From assembly GCF_033095805.1 (NCBI RefSeq), contig NZ_CP109901.1, forward strand, positions 2,666,001 to 2,730,000: DNA of 64,000 nt, given 5' to 3'. Shown piece after piece: positions 1 to 11,367 of this stretch. The position numbers and the translations under genes were made by a program. The notes beneath the pieces were generated by a model that ran no database searches, had not been told where the DNA came from, and was given only the letters and a program-made list of their open reading frames with translations. The DNA comes from Serratia sp. UGAL515B_01. GTDB lineage: Bacteria; Pseudomonadota; Gammaproteobacteria; Enterobacterales; Enterobacteriaceae. The stretch's first letter is position 1; every line of letters starts with the position of its first letter.

Positions 1-599
1 TTGGTCGCAACCACAGGTAACCTAAGTTCGGTTGCTAGCGCAACGGCTGCATGCAGATAATTATCTTCGTCTGCACGACCGGTGCGGGTCAATTCGAGGT
101 AATAATTGTCTTGAAAGTACTCCTGATAAAACGCAAGGCATTGTTCTGCTTGAACCTGATTACCGCGTAGCAAAAACTTACCGACATCCCCCATCCGACC
201 ACCAGAAAGCAGGATCAACCCAGCTCGGTGTTCAATCAACCAATCACGGTCTATAATCGGCCCTGCAGCACCATAACCACGTTGATAAGCCTTTGAGATC
301 AGTAAGGTAAGATTTTGATAACCGTCATTATTAGCAGCCAGTATGGTCAGTTGCGCAAGCTCATCACCCAATACTTCGCTTTGCACATTGAAATCAGCAC
401 CGATAATCGGCTTAATCCCTGCTCCATGTGCACTGCCATAGAATTTTACCAAGCCACACAGGTTGGTGAAATCGGTGATTGCCAAAGCAGGCATACCAAG
501 CGCAGCGGCTCTTTTCACCAGCGGGCCGACCTTGGCTAATCCATCAACCATGGAGTAGTCGCTGTGGACGCGAAGATGAATAAAACGAGGTTCAGCCAT
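1..599 (-). CDS. dnaE: DNA polymerase III alpha subunit, N-terminal part (cut by window edge)
   Basis: Replicative polymerase alpha subunit. Only the first 199 or so of about 1160 residues are here; the rest lies left of position 1. The reverse strand from an ATG at 599 reads open to the edge and begins [20 protein letters not shown], the start of the PHP domain of enterobacterial DnaE. The PHP domain in this family has lost most metal ligands and serves mainly structure and epsilon binding. It follows rnhB by 83 nt on the same strand, the usual lpxA-lpxB-rnhB-dnaE order. The polymerase domains cannot be judged from this window. Confidence 0.95.
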   Translation of the reverse strand, partial: MAEPRFIHLRVHSDYSMVDGLAKVGPLVKRAAALGMPALAITDFTNLCGLVKFYGSAHGAGIKPIIGADFNVQSEVLGDELAQLTILAANNDGYQNLTLLISKAYQRGYGAAGPIIDRDWLIEHRAGLILLSGGRMGDVGKFLLRGNQVQAEQCLAFYQEYFQDNYYLELTRTGRADEDNYLHAAVALATELRLPVVAT

Positions 600-682
600 A
601 TCCAAATACCAAGGTGTTGGGGTTCAACTTAATGAACTTGGGTTAACTCGAGTTGAGCAGCCCGGCAGGGCCAAGAAGTCAA

Positions 683-1276
683 TTACCGCTCCAGCACCTG
701 TCTTACAGGTGCAAAGCTACGTCGGTGGTGTTTGGTTGCTCCCAACACCGCCAGTTTTTCTAAATGAAATGCGGTGGGATAGCCTTTATGTTTGGCAAAA
801 CCATATTCGGGAAAAGACCGATCCAACTCGGTCATTTCCCGATCGCGTGTGACTTTTGCCAGAATAGATGCCGCGCTAATTTCTGCAACCCGGCTGTCGC
901 CTTTCACCACCGCCATAGAACGCATCGGCAGTGCTGGGCAACGGTTGCCATCAATTAGCACCATGTCAGGCTCGATATGCAAACCAGCAACCGCACGCTG
1001 CATCGCCAACATGGTAGCATGCAAGATGTTAAGTTGGTCAATCTCATAAGGTTCAGCGCGTCCCAGGCTCCATGATAGTGCGTTATCAACAATTTTGTCG
1101 TACAACGCCGAACGCCGTTTCTCGCTAAGTTTCTTTGAATCAGCCAAACCAGCGATAGGTCTTGCTGGATCAAGTATCACTGCAGCGGTCACTACGGCAC
1201 CAACCAAAGGACCTCGCCCTACTTCATCCACACCAGCGATCAGCAGCGCAGAGGGGTAAACAAAGGGTTGTATCAT
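683..1276 (-). CDS. rnhB: Ribonuclease HII
   Basis: Endonuclease that cuts RNA in RNA-DNA hybrids and removes misincorporated ribonucleotides. The protein is 197 aa (E. coli 198). The N-terminal motif [16 protein letters not shown] (from residue 14) carries the first acidic active-site pair D17-E18; VLIDGN and [21 protein letters not shown] follow in family order. The ATG overlaps the lpxB stop codon in an ATGA arrangement, indicating translational coupling. It sits between lpxB and dnaE in the lipid A/replication operon. Confidence 0.97.
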   Translation of the reverse strand: MIQPFVYPSALLIAGVDEVGRGPLVGAVVTAAVILDPARPIAGLADSKKLSEKRRSALYDKIVDNALSWSLGRAEPYEIDQLNILHATMLAMQRAVAGLHIEPDMVLIDGNRCPALPMRSMAVVKGDSRVAEISAASILAKVTRDREMTELDRSFPEYGFAKHKGYPTAFHLEKLAVLGATKHHRRSFAPVRQVLER

Positions 1277-2421
1277 GATACTGCTAGTTCCAATACAGCC
1301 TGAGCGGCCTGTTCATCGGCACCACAGCGAATGCTGTGGTGCAGTTCAAGAAAAGTGTGTTTCAACAGTGCCGTTTCCTGACTCTCTTCTAACAACGGTA
1401 ATAAAGCCGCAGCCAGCTTATCTGGTACACAATCGTGCTGTAGCAACTCCGTGACGATTTCTTGCCCGGCAAGAAGATTCGGTAACGATACATACGGCGT
1501 TTTCACTAGGCGTTCCGCCAACCAAAAAGTCAATGGCTTCATGCGATATCCCACGACCATCGGACACTTAGCCAACATGCATTCCAGCGCTGCAGTACCT
1601 GAAGCCAACAGAGCAGCATCGCTGGCAATCATCGCCTCACGCCCTTTGCCATCCAGCAGATGAACATGAAGTTCTGGTGCAACCTCAGCTTTGATACGTT
1701 CGAATTGCTCGCGCCGCTTAGCGTTAACAAGTGGAACTACCACCTCCAGCTCCGGGTAATGCGCACGCAGTAGACGTGCAGTCCTGAGAAAATCAGCGCT
1801 CAACATTTCCACTTCAGCAGCGCGACTTCCTGGCAACAAAGCCAAACACTGTACATCAAGGGGGATACCCAGCATCATGCGTGCGGCCTGTTTGTCTGGC
1901 TGCAATGGCATCGCATCAGCCATGGTATGGCCGATAAAGCGGCAGGGAACGTTGAAACGATCATAAAACGCTTTTTCGAAAGGGAGAAACGCCAGGACCA
2001 GATCGGTCGCTTTACCAATTTTGAAAACGCGCTTTTGTCGCCAAGCCCACACTGAAGGACTGACGTAGTGTATAGTGCGAATGTCACGTTTCTTGAGGCG
2101 GCCTTCGAGTGTGATATTGAAATCAGGTGCGTCAATACCAACAAATACGTCAGGCTTCAATTCACTAAACCGGCGGGTAAGCTCCTTACGGATCTTCAAC
2201 AGGCGTGGTAGACGCTCGAGCACTTCGACCACGCCCATTACCGCCAGCTCTTCCATCTCATACCAGGCTTCACACCCTTCGGCCTGCATCAGCGGACCTG
2301 CTACGCCAACGAAACGTGCGTCAGGATGTTGCTTCTTGAGTGCACGGATTAATCCGGCACCAAGAATATCACCGGAAGTTTCACCGGCAACCAGCCCGAT
2401 AGTTAATGGACGATTTATCAT
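1273..2421 (-). CDS. lpxB: Lipid-A-disaccharide synthase
   Basis: GT19 glycosyltransferase that joins UDP-2,3-diacylglucosamine and lipid X into lipid A disaccharide phosphate at the inner face of the cytoplasmic membrane. It has 382 aa, exactly the E. coli length. The start [25 protein letters not shown] matches the family, and [11 protein letters not shown] in the second half is the conserved nucleotide-sugar binding loop. It lies 3 nt after lpxA and overlaps rnhB by 4 nt, so it is part of one tight operon. Confidence 0.97.
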   Translation of the reverse strand: MINRPLTIGLVAGETSGDILGAGLIRALKKQHPDARFVGVAGPLMQAEGCEAWYEMEELAVMGVVEVLERLPRLLKIRKELTRRFSELKPDVFVGIDAPDFNITLEGRLKKRDIRTIHYVSPSVWAWRQKRVFKIGKATDLVLAFLPFEKAFYDRFNVPCRFIGHTMADAMPLQPDKQAARMMLGIPLDVQCLALLPGSRAAEVEMLSADFLRTARLLRAHYPELEVVVPLVNAKRREQFERIKAEVAPELHVHLLDGKGREAMIASDAALLASGTAALECMLAKCPMVVGYRMKPLTFWLAERLVKTPYVSLPNLLAGQEIVTELLQHDCVPDKLAAALLPLLEESQETALLKHTFLELHHSIRCGADEQAAQAVLELAVS

Positions 2422-2424
2422 ATA

Positions 2425-3213
2425 TCAGCGAATGATCCCTCGGGTGGAACGAGCGAAGAAATCAATAAATTGCTTTAGCACAGGGTTTTCTTTCACCATA
2501 GCTTTAATTTCTTCTTTAGCTTCCTCCAAGGGTTTCTCGCTGCGATAAAGGATTTTGTATGCATTACGGATCGCATGCATTTCATCCTTGTCAAAACCAC
2601 GGCGTTTCAGACCAACAGCATTTATACCAAATGGAGTGGCGTGGTTACCTTGGGCGATAACAAAAGGAGGTACGTCTTGTGCTATGCCGGAACAGCCACC
2701 GACCATGACATGAGCACCGATGATACAGAATTGGTGAATAGCGGTCATACCACCAATAATGGCATGATCATCAATCTCCACGTGTCCAGCAAGCGTTGCG
2801 TTGTTCGCAAGTACACAGGAATTCCCCACCACACAATCATGAGCAACATGTACGTTAACCATCAGCAAGTTGTCATTGCCAACTTTGGTCACACCTGTAC
2901 CTTGAGCGGTGCCGCGGTGGATAGTCACGCTTTCACGAATACGGTTGCGATCACCGATTTCAACTTTTGTAGGTTCGCCCGCATATTTCAGATCCTGATT
3001 CGCCTCTCCAATAGAGGCAAATTGATAAATCTCGTTATCGCGGCCAATCCTAGTGATACCGTTCACTACAACGTGCGATTTCAGTACTGTACCCGCGCCG
3101 ATTTCCACCTGGGATCCGACGTAACAGAAAGGACCAATGTGCGCACCAGCGCCAATTACGGCACCTTGCTCAACGATTGCCCCAGGATGGATAAAGGCGG
3201 TTTTATCAATCAC
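2425..3213 (-). CDS. lpxA: UDP-N-acetylglucosamine O-acyltransferase
   Basis: First step of lipid A synthesis: transfers a hydroxyacyl chain from ACP to UDP-GlcNAc. 262 aa, equal to E. coli. Most of the protein is hexapeptide repeats that form a left-handed beta helix, followed by an alpha-helical tail. The catalytic histidine falls at H125 in [10 protein letters not shown], the same number as in E. coli. The start codon is GTG (3211-3213), as in E. coli. It is 3 nt downstream of fabZ and 3 nt upstream of lpxB. Confidence 0.97.
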   Translation of the reverse strand: MIDKTAFIHPGAIVEQGAVIGAGAHIGPFCYVGSQVEIGAGTVLKSHVVVNGITRIGRDNEIYQFASIGEANQDLKYAGEPTKVEIGDRNRIRESVTIHRGTAQGTGVTKVGNDNLLMVNVHVAHDCVVGNSCVLANNATLAGHVEIDDHAIIGGMTAIHQFCIIGAHVMVGGCSGIAQDVPPFVIAQGNHATPFGINAVGLKRRGFDKDEMHAIRNAYKILYRSEKPLEEAKEEIKAMVKENPVLKQFIDFFARSTRGIIR

Positions 3214-3216
3214 AGA

Positions 3217-3672
3217 TTATGCCTCCCGGCTGCGGGCACACATCATGGTTGCTTCGCAGACAATTTTTCCGTCAACGGTTGCTACCCCTTTAAAGCGCGT
3301 CAGGCCACGGCGAGTTTTTTCGAAAGTGACTTCCATAATCATCTGATCGCCAGGTACTACAGGGCGTTTGAAGCGGGCTTCATCAATACCAGCAAAATAA
3401 TACAATTCACCTGGCTCAAGCTTACCCACGCTCTTGAATGCTAGAATACCAGTGGCCTGGGCCATCGCCTCCAGAATCAGTACACCTGGTAAAATCGGTT
3501 TACCAGGGAAATGCCCCTGGAAAAACGGCTCATTAACAGTTACGTTCTTCACCGCCCGCAGATACTTGTGTTCTTCAAATTCCAACACACGATCGACCAG
3601 CAAAAACGGGTAACGGTGAGGAAGTAACTCCAAAATTTCTGCAATATCCAGAGTATGAGTGTCAGTAGTCAA
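3217..3672 (-). CDS. fabZ: 3-hydroxyacyl-ACP dehydratase FabZ
   Basis: Dehydratase of fatty acid elongation; it competes with LpxA for hydroxymyristoyl-ACP, which explains its place next to lpxA. I set the start at the TTG at 3672, giving 151 aa as in E. coli ([20 protein letters not shown]). E. coli fabZ also uses TTG, and GGAAGAG lies just upstream. The reading frame stays open to 3714, but that extension ([14 protein letters not shown]) is not family-like. Active-site H54 (QGHFPG) and E68 (LILEAM) are at the standard positions. A 160-nt gap separates it from lpxD. Confidence 0.95.
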   Translation of the reverse strand: MTTDTHTLDIAEILELLPHRYPFLLVDRVLEFEEHKYLRAVKNVTVNEPFFQGHFPGKPILPGVLILEAMAQATGILAFKSVGKLEPGELYYFAGIDEARFKRPVVPGDQMIMEVTFEKTRRGLTRFKGVATVDGKIVCEATMMCARSREA

Positions 3673-3832
3673 AATACTCTTCCTGTTTCTAAAAACTGAT
3701 GGCATCAACAACACGGCCTGCGTTGACCCAAAAAGGAGATCATCAGGCAGGCCGCAAATATATAACTCTCTGCGCTTTTGGCGTTATCGCCAACGCGTTT
3801 CGTTTTATACCCAGCATGGCGGGCAGTGGTGA

Positions 3833-4855
3833 TTAGTCTTTCCCGATTTTTCGTTCGACAGCTTTCAAGCGTTTGCTAATCTCATCGATATTCATCACCA
3901 ACGCAGCTGTTTTGCGCCAAACTTTATTGGGTTGTAACGGAATGCCAGAGGAGTATACCCCAGGTTCGGTGATTGGTCGCATAACCATCCCCATCCCAGT
4001 AACGACAACCTTGTCAGCGATCTCCATATGACCATTGATCACACTGGCACCACCAATCTGGCAATAACGACCAACTTTCAAGCTACCTGCCATGATCACA
4101 CCACCCGCGACCGCGGTATTCTCACCAATCACAACGTTATGTGCAATCTGACACTGGTTATCAATGATAACACCATTCCCAATCCGGGTGTTATCCAACG
4201 CACCGCGATCGATAGTGGTACAGGAGCCAATCTCAACACGATCGCCAATAATGACCGTCCCTAACTGTGGGATTTTGATCCAGTTACCACGATCAAAAGC
4301 ATAGCCAAAGCCATCTGCACCAATCACCGTTCCCGACTGGATAAGACAATGCTGGCCAATTTCAACTTCATGATAAATCGTTACGTTCGCCCATAGACGA
4401 GTCCCCACGCCAATCCGGGCATGTTTACCTATAAAACAACCAGGACCAATGATGACGTTATCGCCCAATTCCGCACCGGATTCGATAACCGCATTGGCCC
4501 CTACGGCAACATTTTTACCCAGCCGAGCGTCGGGTGACACCACTGCACTTGGCGCGATATCGACCGCAGGTGCCGGAGTAGTGTCCATCAATTGCGCCAT
4601 GCGCGCATAGGTCAGATAAGGGTTTTTAACTACAAGAGCAGCAGAACGGCAGTGCGGTAAATCTGCTTCAGTGAGCACAACAGCACTTGCCTTGCAAGAG
4701 GCCAACTGAGCTTGGTAGCGGCTGTTTGACAAAAAAGTAATTTGCCCAGACTGTGCAGAATGCATAGAAGCAATGCCGGTGATGACAATATCGCCATCAC
4801 CGTGCAATTGTGCATCCAACTGCTGCGCTAAATCAGCCAGTCGAATCGAAGGCAT
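3833..4855 (-). CDS. lpxD: UDP-3-O-acylglucosamine N-acyltransferase
   Basis: Third step of lipid A synthesis; adds a hydroxyacyl chain to the amine of UDP-3-O-acyl-GlcN. 340 aa (E. coli 341). An N-terminal uridine-binding domain (about 1-100) is followed by hexapeptide repeats of a left-handed beta helix (about 105-290) and a C-terminal helix. The catalytic histidine is H239 in [10 protein letters not shown], at the E. coli number. It starts 3 nt after skp, as part of the bamA-skp-lpxD-fabZ-lpxA-lpxB run. Confidence 0.97.
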   Translation of the reverse strand: MPSIRLADLAQQLDAQLHGDGDIVITGIASMHSAQSGQITFLSNSRYQAQLASCKASAVVLTEADLPHCRSAALVVKNPYLTYARMAQLMDTTPAPAVDIAPSAVVSPDARLGKNVAVGANAVIESGAELGDNVIIGPGCFIGKHARIGVGTRLWANVTIYHEVEIGQHCLIQSGTVIGADGFGYAFDRGNWIKIPQLGTVIIGDRVEIGSCTTIDRGALDNTRIGNGVIIDNQCQIAHNVVIGENTAVAGGVIMAGSLKVGRYCQIGGASVINGHMEIADKVVVTGMGMVMRPITEPGVYSSGIPLQPNKVWRKTAALVMNIDEISKRLKAVERKIGKD

Positions 4856-4858
4856 GCC

Positions 4859-5356
4859 TTATTTAACCTGTTTCTGCACAGCAGCAGTAATGTCTTTGGC
4901 AGAGTCTGCATAAGCAACCGCGTTTGCGTCGATGACTACGTCGTAACCTTCTTTGCTGGCAACGGCTTTAACTGCATCCTGAATTCGGCTCAGGATTTTG
5001 TTACGCTCTTCCATCTGGCGACGGCGGTTATCTTGCTCAAAAGCCTGCGCTTTTTGAGAGAACTGCTCACGTTGAGCCATCAGATCTTTTTCCATCTTAG
5101 AGCGATCGCTGGCTTTCATGGTAGAACCGTCACGCTGCAATTTCTGCATTTTAGTTTGCAGGTCGCGTTCCATTTTCTGGAGTTCGCTCGCGCGGCCTTT
5201 AAACTCATCTTCCAGTTGTTTAGCCACAGCTTCACGCGCTGGCAGCTGTTGGAAGATACTGGAAACGTTGACAACAGCAATCTTGTCAGCTGCCTGAACG
5301 CTGGCTGAAGCAGCCATTGCTAAACCAAGGCCTGCGGCACACAACAACTTTTTCAC
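4859..5356 (-). CDS. skp: Periplasmic chaperone Skp
   Basis: Trimeric holdase that carries unfolded outer-membrane proteins across the periplasm to the BAM complex. I chose the GTG at 5356 (TAAGGAG lies 8 nt upstream), giving 165 aa. The frame is open to 5434, but the extension is not Skp-like. Residues 1-22 form a signal peptide ([21 protein letters not shown]), and the mature protein starts near ADKIAVVNV. The charged helical middle forms the tentacles. It lies directly downstream of bamA and upstream of lpxD, linking protein and lipid supply to the outer membrane. Confidence 0.94.
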   Translation of the reverse strand: MKKLLCAAGLGLAMAASASVQAADKIAVVNVSSIFQQLPAREAVAKQLEDEFKGRASELQKMERDLQTKMQKLQRDGSTMKASDRSKMEKDLMAQREQFSQKAQAFEQDNRRRQMEERNKILSRIQDAVKAVASKEGYDVVIDANAVAYADSAKDITAAVQKQVK

Positions 5357-5518
5357 TATAAACTCCTTACCATCACTCGTTTGTGTCATATGACACTTTG
5401 AATTACACAATTTGCCAGACTTATCACATAACACAATGAGAATGCTCTCTCTATTGATTTGAGGTCAGTCTGGCATTTGTGATGCTTTCTTACTCGTTAT
5501 GCCCAAAAGTGAACCCTA

Positions 5519-7942
5519 TTACCAGGTTCTCCCTATATTAAATTGGAATTGTTCAGATCTGTCGCCATCGAATTTCTTAAGCGGATCAGCATAAGAGAAG
5601 ACCAACGGCCCCAACGGTGACATCCACTGCAGAGCAATACCTGCTGAGTAACGGATATTGCCTGCTTTGCTGTAGTCTGGCACATCAAACATACGTGTCT
5701 GATCCGTATTCTCCCATTTGGTATCCCATACGGTACCCGCATCGATAAACAGTGAGGTACGAACCGAATTGGCATATTTTTCACTCAGGAATGGGGTCGG
5801 CGTAATCAATTCAAGACTTGCCACCGCCATAGCGTTGCCGCCGACAGCATCATTCGAGTTACAAATTGCCTGAGGCGTGCTGCTACCTGGTGCATTCTGG
5901 CAGGTATACGAGTTGGAGTTATAGTACACAGCCTTAGGACCAATGGTATTCGACTGGAAGCCACGCACAGTGCTTGAGCCCCCCGCGTAGAAGTTATCGT
6001 AGAACGGAACTTCTTTACCGCTAAAGCCATCGGCATAGCCCAAACGACCACGACCTAACAACACCCAAGTCTTATCCTCATTGATTGGTAAGTACTGCGA
6101 ACTATCCAGCGTGAACTTATAGTACGAGTTGTCCGAACCAGGGACAGTTACCTTGGTGTTAAACGAGCTCTTATTACCCGAGGTTGGGAAGAAACCACGA
6201 TCCAAGTCATTATAAGACCACCCCAAATTCAACGTGAAATCGTCTGAGGTATAACTGGCACGATTGAGATAATCAGGATCCTCACCGACTGAATTCAGAT
6301 AACGCCACATGGCAATCTGCGGCTGCATTTGGGACAAGGAGTTATGAACGTAACCCAAGCCAGCACGCAACGAATTGTTTTCGTTGATCGGGAAGCCTAA
6401 CGTTCCATCTACACCGTAACTACTGTTGGTATAGTCTGACAGATCAGCGTTATTGGCCTTAAAGTCATTGTAGAAGATACGGCCACCCAGACTTACACCA
6501 TCAACGGTGAAGTAAGGGTTGGTAACCGAAAGTTCAGCGTAAGTCTGGTAGTCGTTCCTGGTGCCGCTGATGCCCACAGAATAACCTGTGCCTAGCCAGT
6601 TGTCTTGCTGAACGCCAGCCTGGAAGCTGATACCACTTTCAGTACCGTAGCCAACACCAAAGTTCAGGCTACCGGTGTTACGCTCTTTGACCTTATAGAC
6701 AATATCGACCTGATCGGCAGTTCCTGGAACACGCTGGGTTTCAACATCAACAGTTTCAAAGTAACCTAGGCGGTCTAGACGTTCTTTACCCTGCTCAACT
6801 TGATCGCTCCCCAGCCAAGCACCTTCCATCTGACGCATCTCACGGCGCAATACGCTGTCCTTACTGGTATCGTTACCTTCAAACTTGATACGACGAACGT
6901 AGAAGCGATTACCCGCGTCAATGTCGATGAAAAGTTTAACGGTTTTATCGACATCGTTGATTTCAGGACGAGTCTGTACACGGGGGTAAGCATAACCATA
7001 ACGGCCAAACATCTTCTTGAGGTTGTCTTCCATTTTGGTCACTTTGGTGCCATTAAACAGCTCACCCGGTTCAACTTTAGTCAACTGAGCCACTTCAGCC
7101 GAGTGACCAGCCAAGTTACCATTCACCACCACACCGGAAAGCTTGTACTGCTCACCTTCGGTAATGTTGATAGTGATGTAAATACCTTTTTTATCAGGCG
7201 TCAAGCTCACCTGTGTTGAATCAATGGTAAAGCGTGCATAGCCGCGATCAAGATAGAAACTACGCAGGATTTCAAGATCCCCTGCCAGCTTTTGCTTCTG
7301 ATATTTACGATCACCAACCACGTTCCACCACGGTACCTCATCACGCAGTTGGAAACGTGAAATCAGTTCATCGGTAGTAAAGGCATGGTTGCCAACAATG
7401 TTGATTTGTTGAATCTTGGCGGAAACCCCTTCAGTGAAAACCAGCTTTAGATCAACACGGTTACGCGGTAATGGCGTAACAACAGCTTTCACCGAGGCAC
7501 TATATTTGCCTACACTGTAATAAAAATCTTCCACCCCTTTTTCAATGCTAGATAAGGTGGTGCGATCGAGTGCTTCGCCAACCCGTACGCCTGAAGCCTC
7601 GAGGTTTTGCTTGAGCATGTCATCTTTCACCGACTTGTTACCGGAGAAAGTGATGCTGGCAATGGTAGGGCGCTCCTTAACCTGAACAATCAACGTATCA
7701 CCATCGCGCAATACACGAACGTCCTCGAAGTTGCCAGTGGCAAACAAGGCACGAATGGTATTACCGATATCATCATCAAAGACGGTATCGCCTACGCGAA
7801 CCGGCATATTGAGTAACGCCGCACCGACGGCGACTCGTTGCAGGCCTTCGAAATGAATGTCTTTCACTACGAACCCGTCTGCACCGTATACGGTGGCGCT
7901 GCCAAACAGCAGCGACGCTATGAGCAACTTTTTAATCGCCAT
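5519..7942 (-). CDS. bamA: Outer membrane protein assembly factor BamA
   Basis: Core of the BAM complex; inserts beta-barrel proteins into the outer membrane. 807 aa (E. coli 810). It has an N-terminal signal peptide (about 1-20), five POTRA domains (about 21-420) and a C-terminal 16-strand barrel. The loop-6 motif VRGF is visible ([13 protein letters not shown]), and the chain ends in FNIGRTW with an aromatic last residue, typical of a barrel signal. It lies between rseP and skp, the order in E. coli. Confidence 0.97.
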   Translation of the reverse strand: MAIKKLLIASLLFGSATVYGADGFVVKDIHFEGLQRVAVGAALLNMPVRVGDTVFDDDIGNTIRALFATGNFEDVRVLRDGDTLIVQVKERPTIASITFSGNKSVKDDMLKQNLEASGVRVGEALDRTTLSSIEKGVEDFYYSVGKYSASVKAVVTPLPRNRVDLKLVFTEGVSAKIQQINIVGNHAFTTDELISRFQLRDEVPWWNVVGDRKYQKQKLAGDLEILRSFYLDRGYARFTIDSTQVSLTPDKKGIYITINITEGEQYKLSGVVVNGNLAGHSAEVAQLTKVEPGELFNGTKVTKMEDNLKKMFGRYGYAYPRVQTRPEINDVDKTVKLFIDIDAGNRFYVRRIKFEGNDTSKDSVLRREMRQMEGAWLGSDQVEQGKERLDRLGYFETVDVETQRVPGTADQVDIVYKVKERNTGSLNFGVGYGTESGISFQAGVQQDNWLGTGYSVGISGTRNDYQTYAELSVTNPYFTVDGVSLGGRIFYNDFKANNADLSDYTNSSYGVDGTLGFPINENNSLRAGLGYVHNSLSQMQPQIAMWRYLNSVGEDPDYLNRASYTSDDFTLNLGWSYNDLDRGFFPTSGNKSSFNTKVTVPGSDNSYYKFTLDSSQYLPINEDKTWVLLGRGRLGYADGFSGKEVPFYDNFYAGGSSTVRGFQSNTIGPKAVYYNSNSYTCQNAPGSSTPQAICNSNDAVGGNAMAVASLELITPTPFLSEKYANSVRTSLFIDAGTVWDTKWENTDQTRMFDVPDYSKAGNIRYSAGIALQWMSPLGPLVFSYADPLKKFDGDRSEQFQFNIGRTW

Positions 7943-7977
7943 CGTTGTTATGCGTTCTTCCTAACCTGTTCCCGCCG

Positions 7978-9333
7978 CTAAAGGCGAGAAAAATCATTGA
8001 AAAGTGCAAGACCCATTAACAGTACCAACAAGATCGAACCAATGCGGTAACTGTAGTCCTGTACCCGCTCAGAAACTGGCTTTCCCTTCAGCTTTTCTAT
8101 CGCCAGGAAGAGAAGATGCCCACCATCTAATATCGGTAATGGGAATAGGTTGATGATACCAAGGTTGACACTAATCAACGCAAGAAACATCACATAATAG
8201 ATAAACCCACCCTCTGCTGACGCCCCTGCTCCCTGTGCAATGGAAATCGGGCCACTCAGGTTGTTCAGCTTTACATCACCGGTAATTAATTTACCCAGCA
8301 TACTGACCGTAAGCCGCATCAGTTGCCAGGTCTTCTCCCCAGCCTCATAAAGCGCCGAGAACGGTCCATACTGGCGAATCGTCTTATACTCGTCCGGTAT
8401 AGGCAACACTTTCGGAATGATACCAGCAAAGCCCACTACTTTATCTTTTCCCACCGGTTTTGTATCCGGTATCAGCGTTAAAGACAAGGGGGCTCCGTTT
8501 CTTTCGATCCCTAAAACAAGTGATTGACCGGGTCCATTGTAGATCCGCTTGGCTAACGTTGCCCAACGCCCAAGCAACTCACCATCGACTTTAACGATCC
8601 TATCCCCTGCTTGTAAACCCGCCTTTTGTGCAGCAGAGCCTGGTTGCACTTCCGCCAACACCGATTCTATCTGTGGGCCACGCGGTATCATACCTAAAGA
8701 ACGGACTGGATCTTCTTTATCCGGTTCAAAGCTCCACTGACGTAAATCCAGGATTTTCTTCGCTACTGCCGAGGCACTAAATGCTGAAACGCCAACCTCG
8801 GTCTGCGCATCACCAATTTTGCTAACCAGCGCCAAACGAACTGATTCCCAATCAGGCGTTTCGATACCGTCAACGGACTTAAGTTCCATACCTGCAGAAA
8901 TTTCTGCTTTCGCAGCAATTGATTGCGGGACGATTTCACCAATGATCGGACGAAAACTAGGCACTCCGATTACGAACACAATCCAATAAGCAAAAATGGC
9001 GAACAGGAAGTTGGCGATAGGACCAGCACTAACAATCGCCGCACGCTGCCAAACCGTTTTATTATTAAATGCTTGATGCCGAATCTCCGGTGCGACCGTT
9101 TCTACACGTTCATCCAGCATTTTTACGTAGCCACCAAGAGGGATCATGGCAATAACAAACTCTGTACCCTGGCGATCGGTTCGTCGCCACAAAGCGCGGC
9201 CAAAACCAATCGAGAAACGCTCTACAAGAACACCACAGCGGCGAGCTACCCAAAAATGTCCAAACTCATGTACAGTAATCAATATCCCAAGAGCGATAAT
9301 AAATGCGACCAAGTTCCAGAGTACGCCGATCAT
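7978..9333 (-). CDS. rseP: Intramembrane zinc metalloprotease RseP (site-2 protease)
   Basis: Cleaves RseA after DegS and so releases sigma-E; also removes some remnant signal peptides. 451 aa (E. coli 450). The zinc motif HEFGH is at residues 22-26 in the first membrane segment. Two PDZ domains fill the periplasmic middle, and the third zinc ligand lies in [11 protein letters not shown] near residue 400. It is upstream of bamA in a run that holds both the envelope-stress regulator and its main target machine. Confidence 0.97.
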   Translation of the reverse strand: MIGVLWNLVAFIIALGILITVHEFGHFWVARRCGVLVERFSIGFGRALWRRTDRQGTEFVIAMIPLGGYVKMLDERVETVAPEIRHQAFNNKTVWQRAAIVSAGPIANFLFAIFAYWIVFVIGVPSFRPIIGEIVPQSIAAKAEISAGMELKSVDGIETPDWESVRLALVSKIGDAQTEVGVSAFSASAVAKKILDLRQWSFEPDKEDPVRSLGMIPRGPQIESVLAEVQPGSAAQKAGLQAGDRIVKVDGELLGRWATLAKRIYNGPGQSLVLGIERNGAPLSLTLIPDTKPVGKDKVVGFAGIIPKVLPIPDEYKTIRQYGPFSALYEAGEKTWQLMRLTVSMLGKLITGDVKLNNLSGPISIAQGAGASAEGGFIYYVMFLALISVNLGIINLFPLPILDGGHLLFLAIEKLKGKPVSERVQDYSYRIGSILLVLLMGLALFNDFSRL

Positions 9334-9365
9334 ATAATCCTTTCACTCCCCCCGCCGATGACGGA

Positions 9366-10214
9366 TTAAAACACTAACAACATCAAGCAGGCAAATACAG
9401 GCACTGCAGCGGTCAGACTATCAATACGATCCAGTATTCCGCCATGTCCGGGGATCAGGTGACCGCTATCTTTGATCCCTGCTTCACGTTTGAACATGCT
9501 CTCAGTGAGATCACCCAAAACCGAAGCGAGCACAGCGATAATTGAACAGACCAACAGCTGCACAGATTCTATGCTCAATGGAGCATAATGACTAAATAAC
9601 CAAGAAATTACCGCGGAAGTCGCTAATCCCCCTATCAGCCCTTCCCAGGTTTTACCTGGTGAGACATTCGGTGCCAACTTATGCTTACCAAACAGCTTGC
9701 CAAACATATAGGCGCCAGAATCAGCCCCCCACACAAGCACCATAACGTACAGCAACCACCATGCACCGGTAAAATGATTGTTCGCATAATCTAGCTGACG
9801 TAATGCCAACATCCCCCAAAAAAACGGCACAATCGTCAACAAACCAAATACCAATCGCAAAGGGCGTGAATCACGCCATAGTGCTGTGGAACCCGGATAG
9901 AATAGCACTAATAGTAAAGCAGTCAGCCACCATATCAATGACAGCCACAGTGGGCCGCCAATCATCATTTGGTGAACAGAGTGGTGATAAGAAGGAATGC
10001 TGAGCATCATTAACGCCAGCAGAAAGCCACATATTATTGCTAACCAGATGCGCTGGGAACGTGCAGCATACCCAGCCAACTGCCCCCATTCCCAGGCAGC
10101 CAACATGCACACAGCGAGTGTAACCAAGGCAAAAGCCAGCGGTGGCAGGAAAAACAGCGCAACAATAACTATCGGAATTAAAATCAGAGCCGTTATGAGG
10201 CGATACTTCAGCAA
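9366..10214 (-). CDS. cdsA: Phosphatidate cytidylyltransferase
   Basis: Makes CDP-diacylglycerol from phosphatidate and CTP, the precursor of all phospholipids; integral inner-membrane protein with about eight hydrophobic helices. 282 aa (E. coli 285). The family signature S-x-x-K-R-x4-K-D...P-G-H-G-G-x-x-D-R-x-D is complete near the C-terminus (from SMFKREAGIKDSGH to GILDRIDS). The start is TTG at 10214, supported by AGGGGG five nt upstream and by the lack of any better start. It is 9 nt after uppS. Confidence 0.96.
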   Translation of the reverse strand: MLKYRLITALILIPIVIVALFFLPPLAFALVTLAVCMLAAWEWGQLAGYAARSQRIWLAIICGFLLALMMLSIPSYHHSVHQMMIGGPLWLSLIWWLTALLLVLFYPGSTALWRDSRPLRLVFGLLTIVPFFWGMLALRQLDYANNHFTGAWWLLYVMVLVWGADSGAYMFGKLFGKHKLAPNVSPGKTWEGLIGGLATSAVISWLFSHYAPLSIESVQLLVCSIIAVLASVLGDLTESMFKREAGIKDSGHLIPGHGGILDRIDSLTAAVPVFACLMLLVF

Positions 10215-10223
10215 AAGTTCCCC

Positions 10224-10982
10224 CTAGGACACATTGGCGTCAATAGGTGTTGTTCCCCCGAAGCGGCGCTCACGTTGTGCAAATGCATTCAGCGCACCTT
10301 CAAAGACAAGTTCATCAAAATCTGGCCAGAGTACATCAGTAAAGTAAAGCTCAGCATAAGCAATTTGCCAGAGCAGGAAGTTACTTATGCGATGTTCGCC
10401 CCCTGTGCGGATCACTAAATCCACGGGTGCCAGATCGCTCATACAGACATTTTCACTCAGCAACTCTTCATTGATTTGTTCCGGGCGTAATATGCCTTGC
10501 CGAACTTTCTCAGCAAGTTCTCTTACACCCTGAATGATATCCCAACGTCCGCCATAATTGGCGGCAACATTGAGTGTCAGACCATCGTTATTTTCTGTCA
10601 ATTGTTCTGAACGGCGTATTCGCTCTTGCAAACGCATACTGAAACGGCTGATATCGCCAATCACGCGAAGCCTGACATTATGTTTATGCAAGCTTTTTAC
10701 TTCACTGTCCAGAGCACGTACAAAAAGCTCCATCAAGGCGGACACCTCTTGGGCAGGACGGTTCCAGTTTTCGCTGCTAAAGGCATAAAGCGTGAGTGCA
10801 TCCAAATGGTTACTGGCAGCGAAACTAACCGCACGCCGAACCGATTTCACTCCTGCTTTATGACCAAAGACACGTAACTTGCCCTGACGCTTGGCCCAAC
10901 GTCCATTGCCGTCCATAATAATGGCAACATGCCGTGGCCCTTGAGACAATAGATTAGCTTCTTGCTGGTTTGCTAACGACAT
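10224..10982 (-). CDS. uppS: Undecaprenyl diphosphate synthase (cis-prenyltransferase)
   Basis: Extends farnesyl diphosphate with eight isopentenyl units to make the C55 lipid carrier for peptidoglycan and O-antigen. 252 aa (E. coli 253). The diphosphate-binding MDGNGRWAKRQG motif with its catalytic Asp is near residue 24, and RTGGEHRISNFLLWQIAYAE is the conserved second substrate region. It follows dxr, which feeds the same isoprenoid route, but a 385-nt gap with a terminator separates them (see that entry). Confidence 0.97.
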   Translation of the reverse strand: MSLANQQEANLLSQGPRHVAIIMDGNGRWAKRQGKLRVFGHKAGVKSVRRAVSFAASNHLDALTLYAFSSENWNRPAQEVSALMELFVRALDSEVKSLHKHNVRLRVIGDISRFSMRLQERIRRSEQLTENNDGLTLNVAANYGGRWDIIQGVRELAEKVRQGILRPEQINEELLSENVCMSDLAPVDLVIRTGGEHRISNFLLWQIAYAELYFTDVLWPDFDELVFEGALNAFAQRERRFGGTTPIDANVS

Positions 10983-11045
10983 AACTGGTACTTATTTCCT
11001 CAATGTAAACGCAACAGCCTTTCCGGAACATCGGACCTTACGCGC

Positions 11046-11075
11046 AAAAAAAGCCGTGTGCCTGACACAGCTTTT
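11046..11075 (-). terminator. Intrinsic terminator between dxr and uppS
   Basis: On the minus strand AAAAGCTGTGT, a short loop and ACACGGCTTTT pair over 11 positions (one G-U), followed by seven T. It lies 290 nt after the dxr stop and 63 nt before the uppS start. Apart from this hairpin I see no gene or repeat in 10983-11367; a 66-codon frame at 10992-11192 looks non-coding. uppS would then need its own promoter or read-through. Confidence 0.7.
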
Positions 11076-11367
11076 CAGTCTGCTCGCCTTGCGCCCTGAG
11101 GACTGCCGAAAATGATTAGCATAAGTATCCTTGTTATCTGACACACTACGAACCTCGTTAACCGCAGTTTGCAAGATGGACGAGGACACCAATCAAGCCA
11201 TTATTCAACGGTATACCGCTGAGAGATGAGACAGACTATATCACCTCCGAGAAGGCTGAACAAACGGCCCCACTGCCGTGCGCGCACTTTGCAAGCAAAT
11301 TCAGACAATGTATCAAACCGTGCTACAAAAATTCACACCCCAGGTATAACAAAACACAGCTTTTTGA

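Noticed and set aside
2575..3444. Open frame of 289 codons on the plus strand
   Set aside because: It lies antisense to lpxA and fabZ, has no family features, and the minus-strand genes match in length and active site.
10992..11192. 66-codon frame between dxr and uppS
   Set aside because: It spans the terminator hairpin, is rich in Arg/Ser/Lys, has no good ribosome binding site and no recognisable similarity.
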